DNA of 5,583 nt from an uncultured Gammaproteobacteria bacterium (lineage in GTDB: Bacteria; Pseudomonadota; Gammaproteobacteria; PS1; Pseudothioglobaceae), in assembly GCA_929200175.1 (NCBI GenBank), contig CAKMYR010000085.1, positions 1-5,583 on the forward strand, written 5' to 3'. Both the position numbers and the translations under genes were made by a program. Under the pieces are notes generated by a model, which did no database searches, was not told the DNA's origin, and saw only the letters and a list, made by a program, of their open reading frames with translations. Below, piece after piece: positions 1-5,583 of this stretch (positions are counted from its first letter, which is position 1; each line of letters opens with the position of its first letter).

Positions 1-897
1 AAAATATTAACTAAAATCAACCAACCAGCCAAGCCAGCAAAAACTAAATCTAATAATATTAGTGAAAAGGATTTTATTTCTAGCTTTGGTGAAGATAATT
101 ATAAAAACGCAGTGAAGAAAATTCAGCGATATATTGTTGCTGGAGATGTTATGCAAGTTGTGCCTTCACAAAGACTTAGTGCTAAATTTAGCAATCCTCC
201 TATTGAATTATATCGCCAACTAAAAAAGCTTAATCCATCGCCTTATATGTACTATCTTAATTTAGATGATATCTATATTATAGGCTCTTCTCCAGAAATC
301 TTAGTTCGGATTGATGATTGTAGAAAAGTAACTCTACGCCCTTTAGCTGGCACTAGATATCGTGGTAAAACTGAAAAAGAAGATAAATTATTAGAAAAAG
401 ATTTATTTCAAGATGAAAAAGAAATAGCCGAGCATTTAATGTTAATTGATTTAGGGCGTAATGATTTAGGTCGAATTTCTAAGATTGGAAGTGTTAAAGT
501 TACAGATAAAATGCTAATTGAGCGTTATTCTTATGTTATGCATATAGTATCAAATATTGAATCTGAATTAAAAGATGATATGAGCTTAATAGATGTATTA
601 AAAGCAACATTTCCAGCAGGAACCTTAAGTGGAGCTCCAAAAATCAGAGCTATGGAAATTATTAATGAAATTGAGCCAATAAAGCGTAATATATATTCAG
701 GCGCTGTTGGGTATTTATCTTGGCATGGAACTATGGATTTAGCTATCGCTATTCGTACTGCTGTTATCAAAGACAAAATATTGCATGTTCAAGCCGGAGC
801 AGGAATTGTGCATGATTCTATCCCACAATTAGAATGGGATGAAACTATGCATAAAGCTAAGGCGATTATAAGAGCAGCAGAAGATACTTGTATTTAA
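1..897 (+). CDS. trpE: Anthranilate synthase component I (TrpE), C-terminal part, 5'-truncated by window edge
   Basis: TrpE converts chorismate to anthranilate, the first committed step of tryptophan synthesis. It uses ammonia delivered by the TrpG glutamine amidotransferase, in the cytoplasm. The frame is open from base 1, so the GTG at 112 is an internal valine codon and not a start; 298 residues are visible. The family is about 490-520 aa, so roughly 200 N-terminal residues are missing, including the usual tryptophan feedback site. Visible chorismate-binding domain motifs (numbered in the fragment) are GDVMQVVPSQR near 48-58, NPSPYMYYL near 78, GSSPEIL near 96, RPLAGTRYRG near 113, DEKEIAEHLMLIDLGRND near 138-155, FPAGTLSGAPK near 204-214 and QAGAGIV near 264-270. 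The A in PLAGT favours TrpE over PabB, which usually has K there. No trpG follows; the next gene is dnaE, so the amidotransferase partner must be encoded elsewhere. No damage is seen in the visible part. Confidence 0.95.
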   Translation, partial: KILTKINQPAKPAKTKSNNISEKDFISSFGEDNYKNAVKKIQRYIVAGDVMQVVPSQRLSAKFSNPPIELYRQLKKLNPSPYMYYLNLDDIYIIGSSPEILVRIDDCRKVTLRPLAGTRYRGKTEKEDKLLEKDLFQDEKEIAEHLMLIDLGRNDLGRISKIGSVKVTDKMLIERYSYVMHIVSNIESELKDDMSLIDVLKATFPAGTLSGAPKIRAMEIINEIEPIKRNIYSGAVGYLSWHGTMDLAIAIRTAVIKDKILHVQAGAGIVHDSIPQLEWDETMHKAKAIIRAAEDTCI

Positions 898-899
898 TG
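895..899 (+). other. TAATG stop-start overlap joining trpE and dnaE
   Basis: The trpE stop TAA (895-897) and the dnaE start ATG (897-899) share one base. The only purine-rich stretch upstream is AGAAGA at 879-884, 12 bases from the ATG, which is weak and distant for a Shine-Dalgarno site. Re-initiation by ribosomes finishing trpE is therefore the likely way dnaE is translated (inference). The overlap itself is read directly from the sequence. Confidence 0.7.
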
Positions 900-3800
900 T
901 CTGAGTTTGTTCACCTAAATTGCCATAGTGAATATTCGATAGAGAATGGATTAATTCGCATCCCGAAATTAATTGAAAAAGCAAAAAAATTAAACATGAA
1001 GTCAATAGCATTGACTGATAATAATAATTTATTTACAGCTGTTAAATTTTATCAAGAAGCAATAAATAACCAAATTAAACCTATATTTGGTGCTAAATTA
1101 AAACTTAAATCTAAAGAGCATAAGTATTCATTATTATTGCTATGTAAAGATTATCAAGGCTATTTAAACCTATCTCAATTATTAACTTTATCTTATTTAG
1201 AAAATGAAAATGTTGATAGAGCTTATGTAGATGATAACCAATTAGCTCAACATTGCCAAGGGCTAATTATGATAGTATTACCTATAGTTAGTGATATTGC
1301 ACAGTTTATGCTTAATAAAAAGGCAATTGAAGCAGAAAAAAAAATAAAGTTTTGGCAAGATATTTTTGCTGATAATCTTTATCTTGGAGTGCAAAGAACT
1401 AAGCGGATAAATGAAGAAAATAATTTACATTTATTTGTTGATTTAGGTTTGCAATTTGATATTCCTTTAGTGGCAATGAATGATGTACAGTTCTTACAAC
1501 AAGATGATTTCGAAGCCCATGAAATAAGAGTTTGTATTTCTCAAGGCGGATTATTAGATGACTCAAGAAGAAAGAAAATATATAGTAATGAGCAATATTT
1601 AAAATCTCAAGAGCAAATGGCCAAGATTTTTTCTGATTTGCCAGAAGCATTAGCTAATAGTGTTGAAATATCTAAACGCTGCAATGTTCACTTTGAATTA
1701 AATAAAAAACACTATTTGCCAAATTTTCCAGTACCAAAAGGCTTAAGTATAGAAGAATTCTTTTCTAAACAAGCAGAGCAAGAGTTAGAAAAATACATAG
1801 TAAAAAATAAACTTGACAAAGAGTTATATCAAAAAAGATTACAGTTTGAATTATCAGTTATTATTGATATGAAATTTGCTGGTTATTTTTTAATTGTTGC
1901 TGATTTTATTGGATGGTCAAAAAATAATGATATTCCAGTTGGTCCTGGTCGTGGCTCTGGTGCTGGTTCTTTAGTTGCTTATGTGCTTAAAATTACTGAT
2001 ATTGACCCAATTAAATATGGCTTATTATTTGAGCGTTTTTTAAACCCAGAAAGAGTCTCAATGCCAGATTTTGATATTGATTTTTGCACTAAAGGGCGTG
2101 ATGATGTAGTTAAATATGTAGCTGATAAATATGGCAAAGAAAAAGTTGCTCAAATTATTACTTATGGAACTATGGCGGCAAAAGGTGTTGTTAGAGATGT
2201 TGGTAGAGTTTTAGGACATCCATATAATTTTGTTGACAAAATAGCCAAACTTATCCCTAATGTCTTAAATATTACACTTTCACAAGCATTAGGATTTACT
2301 TTAAATGATGATGATAATTCAGAAAAATCATATTCCAAAGATTTAAAAGATAAATATGATTCTGACGAAAGTATCAAAATATTAATAGATTTATCATTGA
2401 AATTAGAAGGATTAGTTAGGAATGTAGGCACTCATGCCGGAGGAGTATTGATTGCACCAAGTAAGATTAGTGATTTTTGCCCGGCTTATAAAGGACCTAA
2501 TGATAATGATGTTGTAGTATCACAATTTGATATGAAAGATATTGAAGCTCTTGGGCTTGTTAAATTTGATTTTTTAGGATTATCAAATTTAACAGTAATT
2601 GACAAGACTATTAAGTTAATTAATAAAAAAATATCTTCTGATAAGCAAATTGATATAAAAACTATAGCCTTAGATGATAAAAAAGTTTATAAACTACTAC
2701 AAAAGTGCGATACTACTGGTATTTTTCAACTGGAATCACCGGGAATGCGTGCTTATTTGAAAAAATTAAAACCAGACTCATTTGATGATATTGTAGCTTT
2801 ATTAGCGTTATATAGGCCAGGACCATTAGATTCTGGAATGGTTGATGACTATATAAATGTTAAACATAATAAACAAAAAGCCCAATACCCACACCAAATG
2901 CTAAAAACAATTTTAAAGCCTACTAATGGAGTGTTTGTATATCAAGAACAAGTAATGCAATCTGCTCAATTAATGTCAGGATATTCTCTTGGAAATGCAG
3001 ATTTATTAAGGCGAGCTATGGGTAAAAAAAACCCCAAAGAGATGGAGGATCAGCGTGAAAAGTTTATTCAAGGCGCATTTGATAAAAAAATTGATAAAAA
3101 AACATCCAATCAAGTATTTGACTTAATTTATAAATTTTCAGGCTATGGGTTTAATAAATCACACTCAGTAGCATACGCTTATATTTCTTATCAAACAGCA
3201 TGGCTTAAAACTCATTATTTAGCAGCCTTTATGGCCTCATTACTTTCAGAAATGATGCAAGATACTGATAGAATTTCAGTTATAGTAAAAGAGATTAAAA
3301 ATTCTAAAATAAAAATTATAGCACCTAATTTAAATAAATCTAGTTATGAGTTTGATGCTAAAGACAAAGAAAATATTATTTATGGATTAGGAGCGATTAA
3401 AGGCATAGGAAAATCTCTAGCAATCGCATTAACAAAAGAGCGTAAAGCTAATGGAGATTATAAAGATTTGTTTGATTTTTGTGCGCGTATTGAAAAAAAG
3501 TATTTAAATAAAGGTGCTATTGAATCTTTAATTTATAGTGGCAGTTTAGATTGTTTTGGGATTGATAGGGCTAGTTTGATTAAAACCTATCCAAATGCAA
3601 TAAAACAGTCAGAGCAAAAGCAAAACGATTACAATTCAGGTCAAAATGATCTGTTTGCCGATATAAATAAGAGAAATGAATATTATGTAAATTATCTAAA
3701 ATGTACTGATTTATCGTTTAAAGAAATAATAAAATTCGAAAAAAGAGTTATTGGTTATTATTTTAATCATCATCCAATTGATCAATACAAAAAAGACTTA

Positions 3801-4343
3801 AAATTAACTAAATCTAAATTACCTAGTGAATTAAATTTTGTAAAAAATCAAGAAGTAAAAGTATTAGCAATGATTGCTAAATTACAATATATATATTCTC
3901 AACAAGGAAGATGTACAGTTAATTTGATTTTAGAAGACAATAATAAAAAACTAAATGCAGTAATTTTTAATGATTTAGTAGATAAAGTAAGAGATAAGTT
4001 AATTTTAGATGAAGTTGTTTTAGTTTCTGGAAAAATTAATAAAAATTTTAGAAAAGAATGGCAGTTGGTAGTTAATCAAATTGAAAATATTGATATAGTC
4101 AAAAAAAAATATATTAAATGTTTGCAAATATCTTTAAATTCTAATCATAATGAGATTTTTGAAAAGTTAGTTGAAATATTAACTCAGCATAAAGGTAATT
4201 GTCCCGTAAACATATCATATGCCGTTGATGATGTTAAAGCTAACATATATGTAGGAAAAGAATATTTAATCGACCCTACTCAAGAATTAGTTGACAAAAT
4301 TAATAATTTAGCTAAGGATTGTATAGGTAGATTTTACCTTTAA
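897..4343 (+). CDS. dnaE: DNA polymerase III alpha subunit (DnaE), complete
   Basis: This is the catalytic subunit of the replicative DNA polymerase III core, which works with the epsilon proofreader, the beta clamp and the tau loader. It is 1148 aa, against about 1160 in E. coli. The ATG at 897 is chosen because it gives MSEFVHLNCHSEYS, matching the known N terminus. A TTG at 888 would only add three residues inside trpE. Domains in order: PHP (about 1-270); palm with GPGRGSGAGSL at 349-359 and the catalytic pair D393 and D395 in PDFDIDF; third catalytic aspartate D558 in KFDFLGL; fingers with LYRPGPLDSGM and YQEQVMQSA; a helix-hairpin-helix starting near 829 (YGLGAIKGIGKS); beta-clamp-binding QNDLF at 916-920; OB fold near 986-1060; and a C-terminal tau-binding-type domain to 1148. 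The PHP metal site is degenerate: the HxH position reads NCH and TDH reads TDN. No intein or frameshift is seen. Two A9 tracts (1336-1344 and 4101-4109) lie in frame. It is coupled to trpE and overlaps comEC at its stop. Confidence 0.98.
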   Translation: MSEFVHLNCHSEYSIENGLIRIPKLIEKAKKLNMKSIALTDNNNLFTAVKFYQEAINNQIKPIFGAKLKLKSKEHKYSLLLLCKDYQGYLNLSQLLTLSYLENENVDRAYVDDNQLAQHCQGLIMIVLPIVSDIAQFMLNKKAIEAEKKIKFWQDIFADNLYLGVQRTKRINEENNLHLFVDLGLQFDIPLVAMNDVQFLQQDDFEAHEIRVCISQGGLLDDSRRKKIYSNEQYLKSQEQMAKIFSDLPEALANSVEISKRCNVHFELNKKHYLPNFPVPKGLSIEEFFSKQAEQELEKYIVKNKLDKELYQKRLQFELSVIIDMKFAGYFLIVADFIGWSKNNDIPVGPGRGSGAGSLVAYVLKITDIDPIKYGLLFERFLNPERVSMPDFDIDFCTKGRDDVVKYVADKYGKEKVAQIITYGTMAAKGVVRDVGRVLGHPYNFVDKIAKLIPNVLNITLSQALGFTLNDDDNSEKSYSKDLKDKYDSDESIKILIDLSLKLEGLVRNVGTHAGGVLIAPSKISDFCPAYKGPNDNDVVVSQFDMKDIEALGLVKFDFLGLSNLTVIDKTIKLINKKISSDKQIDIKTIALDDKKVYKLLQKCDTTGIFQLESPGMRAYLKKLKPDSFDDIVALLALYRPGPLDSGMVDDYINVKHNKQKAQYPHQMLKTILKPTNGVFVYQEQVMQSAQLMSGYSLGNADLLRRAMGKKNPKEMEDQREKFIQGAFDKKIDKKTSNQVFDLIYKFSGYGFNKSHSVAYAYISYQTAWLKTHYLAAFMASLLSEMMQDTDRISVIVKEIKNSKIKIIAPNLNKSSYEFDAKDKENIIYGLGAIKGIGKSLAIALTKERKANGDYKDLFDFCARIEKKYLNKGAIESLIYSGSLDCFGIDRASLIKTYPNAIKQSEQKQNDYNSGQNDLFADINKRNEYYVNYLKCTDLSFKEIIKFEKRVIGYYFNHHPIDQYKKDLKLTKSKLPSELNFVKNQEVKVLAMIAKLQYIYSQQGRCTVNLILEDNNKKLNAVIFNDLVDKVRDKLILDEVVLVSGKINKNFRKEWQLVVNQIENIDIVKKKYIKCLQISLNSNHNEIFEKLVEILTQHKGNCPVNISYAVDDVKANIYVGKEYLIDPTQELVDKINNLAKDCIGRFYL
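4340..4343. other. TTAA palindrome carrying the convergent stop codons of dnaE and comEC
   Basis: The dnaE stop TAA occupies 4341-4343 on the plus strand. The comEC stop TAA is the reverse complement of TTA at 4340-4342. The two coding regions overlap tail to tail by 4 bases, leaving no intergenic space for a conventional bidirectional terminator. This is read directly from the sequence. Confidence 0.9.
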
Positions 4344-5583
4344 TTAGTTTTGTAATTTTGTGCACATTGTCGCATATAGTAGCGCGCATTATTTTCTCTA
4401 TATTTATTAATAGTTATTTTATCTTTTAAATAAATATCAATTTGACCAGTACAACTTGTATTTAATACCTCTATATTATATTTTTTATATCTATTTATAA
4501 TTTGATTATTTGGATGTTTGTATTTATTTTTAAAGCCACTAGAAACTATAGCTATATTAGGAGATACTGCTTGTAAAAATTTATGGCTTGAAGAAGTTTT
4601 GCTGCCATGATGGGGAACTATTAAAATATCACTATCTAATTTAGATTTAATGGTATTTATTAAAAATTCTTCTGTTTCTATTTCAATATCAGCGGTTAAT
4701 AATATTGTATGCTTTAAAGTAGATATTTTAAGTACACAAGAATTATTATTATTGTTTAACTTATTTTGTTCACTTGGATTTAATATTTCAAACAAAACGC
4801 CGTCCCATTGCCATTTTTGCCCAGATATACAAGGTTTTGCTTGCGGAATTTTTTTATAATCTGATGCTAATATTTGATTGGCTTTAAATTCCTTTAAAAC
4901 ACCTTTTAATCCTCCAATATGATCTTTATCATTATGCGATATTATTATTTTGTCTAATTTTTTAATGTTTTTAAATTTTAAGTACGGATTTATAACACTT
5001 GTTCCTAAATTAAATCCAGAAGGATAAATATTGCCTGTATCAAATAATAAAGTGTGATTTTTAGTTTGTACTACATGAGAAAGTCCTTGCCCAACATCAA
5101 GAGTTGTAATTAGTGCAAAATTTTCATCAAGTTTAGTTTGAGGATTAAAAATTATTAGAGCCAAAGGCGCTACAGCCATCCATCTTAATTTTAAACCTTT
5201 AGGCAATATTAGGATTAAAATAGCGATAATAAAAATAATTAAGTCTAATGTTGAAGCCTGTATATGATTCCATTGATTAAAATCAAAATCTTTTAAATAT
5301 TCCAATATTTTAAAAAGCAATATTAAAATTTGATTAGTTATTGCAAAAATAATATTTGCAAAATAACTTAATCCTAATACATCAAAAAAACCACCAAGCA
5401 AAGATAAAGGAATAACACTAAAACTAAATGTCGGTATTGCTATTAAATTAGCTATTGGTGATAAAGTAGAGCCAGTAGTAAAAAACCAAGAGATTAAAGG
5501 AATTGTAGCGATGCTAATTACTAACTGAAGATTAATACTACGATATAATAAAGATTTATTTCTATGCTGGCTAACAACATAAA
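4340..5583 (-). CDS. comEC: ComEC/Rec2 competence DNA-uptake channel, C-terminal part, 5'-truncated by window edge
   Basis: ComEC is the inner-membrane channel that passes single-stranded DNA into the cytoplasm during natural transformation. The reading frame is open to the right edge, so the TTG at 5401 is an internal leucine codon. 413 C-terminal residues are visible of a protein usually about 700-800 aa; the N-terminal OB domain and most of the Competence domain lie outside. In the fragment, the end of the Competence domain shows SPIANLIAIP near 41-50, followed by hydrophobic segments near 74-96, 111-127 and 134-146. The metallo-beta-lactamase-like domain then has LDVGQG (161-166), FDTGN (180-184), SHNDKDHIGG (215-224, the metal-binding H-x-D-x-D-H), LLTADIE (294-300), VPHHGSKTSSSH (322-333) and SSGFKNKYKHP (347-357). 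The metal ligands look intact. The tail has KYRENNARYY, like the conserved gammaproteobacterial ComEC end, then about 11 more residues up to the shared stop. Free-standing beta-lactamase-fold hydrolases lack the membrane part and SP.ANL.AIP motif, so ComEC is well supported. Confidence 0.95.
   Translation of the reverse strand, partial: YVVSQHRNKSLLYRSINLQLVISIATIPLISWFFTTGSTLSPIANLIAIPTFSFSVIPLSLLGGFFDVLGLSYFANIIFAITNQILILLFKILEYLKDFDFNQWNHIQASTLDLIIFIIAILILILPKGLKLRWMAVAPLALIIFNPQTKLDENFALITTLDVGQGLSHVVQTKNHTLLFDTGNIYPSGFNLGTSVINPYLKFKNIKKLDKIIISHNDKDHIGGLKGVLKEFKANQILASDYKKIPQAKPCISGQKWQWDGVLFEILNPSEQNKLNNNNNSCVLKISTLKHTILLTADIEIETEEFLINTIKSKLDSDILIVPHHGSKTSSSHKFLQAVSPNIAIVSSGFKNKYKHPNNQIINRYKKYNIEVLNTSCTGQIDIYLKDKITINKYRENNARYYMRQCAQNYKTN

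Noticed and set aside
531..776. Minus-strand 81-aa open frame opposite trpE
   Set aside because: It lies wholly antisense to conserved TrpE coding sequence and shows no recognisable domain.
888..896. Alternative dnaE start at TTG 888
   Set aside because: It only adds MYL before MSEFVHL; the ATG at 897 matches the family N terminus and gives a typical stop-start overlap.
112..897. A complete short TrpE/chorismate-binding protein starting at GTG 112
   Set aside because: The same frame is open to base 1, and the upstream residues (EKDFISSFGEDNYKNAVKK) match the TrpE family, so the gene is simply cut by the window edge.
829..1011. Minus-strand 60-aa open frame over the trpE-dnaE junction
   Set aside because: Antisense to conserved TrpE and DnaE ends; no recognisable motif.
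1399..1650. Minus-strand 83-aa open frame inside dnaE
   Set aside because: Antisense shadow of the DnaE PHP region with no family resemblance.
2280..2390. Acidic, lysine-rich stretch in DnaE (LNDDDNSEKS region) as a possible inserted domain
   Set aside because: It is only slightly longer than the equivalent variable loop in E. coli DnaE and has no domain character.
2162..2431. Minus-strand 89-aa open frame inside dnaE
   Set aside because: Antisense to the strongly conserved DnaE palm region; no motif.
897..4343. Possible intein or split dnaE
   Set aside because: The protein aligns end to end at normal length, with all polymerase motifs contiguous and no splicing-domain insertion.
4650..4859. 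Plus-strand 69-aa open frame opposite comEC
   Set aside because: Antisense shadow of the ComEC hydrolase domain.
5399..5401. TTG 5401 as the start of a stand-alone beta-lactamase-fold hydrolase
   Set aside because: The frame continues upstream to the window end with the ComEC Competence-domain motif SPIANLIAIP, so it is an internal leucine.
1..5583. Mobile elements, CRISPR arrays, tRNA/rRNA genes or riboswitches
   Set aside because: The window is essentially all coding for three recognised genes; no repeat array, inverted-repeat-bounded element or structured RNA signature was seen.

Overview
The window comes from a low-GC bacterium (about 30% G+C by eye, not computed). The proteins look most like those of Gammaproteobacteria. 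The DnaE start (FVHL..HSEYS), palm and QxDLF clamp motif align closely with E. coli DnaE from memory, and the ComEC tail has the gammaproteobacterial-style yRe..aRYY ending. A low-GC marine or symbiont-related gammaproteobacterium, such as the SUP05/Thioglobus group, would fit. That placement is inference and is not proven by the sequence.

Layout: (1) Bases 1-897, plus strand: the C-terminal 298 residues of anthranilate synthase component I (TrpE), cut by the left edge. (2) Bases 897-4343, plus strand: a complete DNA polymerase III alpha subunit (DnaE, 1148 aa), whose ATG overlaps the trpE stop by one base (TAATG). (3) Bases 4340-5583, minus strand: the C-terminal 413 residues of the competence DNA-uptake channel ComEC/Rec2, cut by the right edge. 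It converges on dnaE so tightly that both stop codons lie in the palindrome TTAA at 4340-4343.

Essentially every base is coding. I see no intergenic stretch, tRNA, rRNA, mobile element, CRISPR array, riboswitch or long repeat. The three genes do not form a functional pathway: tryptophan biosynthesis, chromosome replication and DNA uptake are separate jobs. trpE and dnaE probably share a transcript and are translationally coupled. comEC is on an opposing transcript.

This is an ordinary, very compact housekeeping region, and I found no convincing new system. The points worth a second look are the two overlapping gene junctions, the unusual trpE-dnaE pairing, the degenerate PHP metal site of DnaE, long A tracts inside dnaE, and a ComEC tail that runs into the dnaE stop codon.
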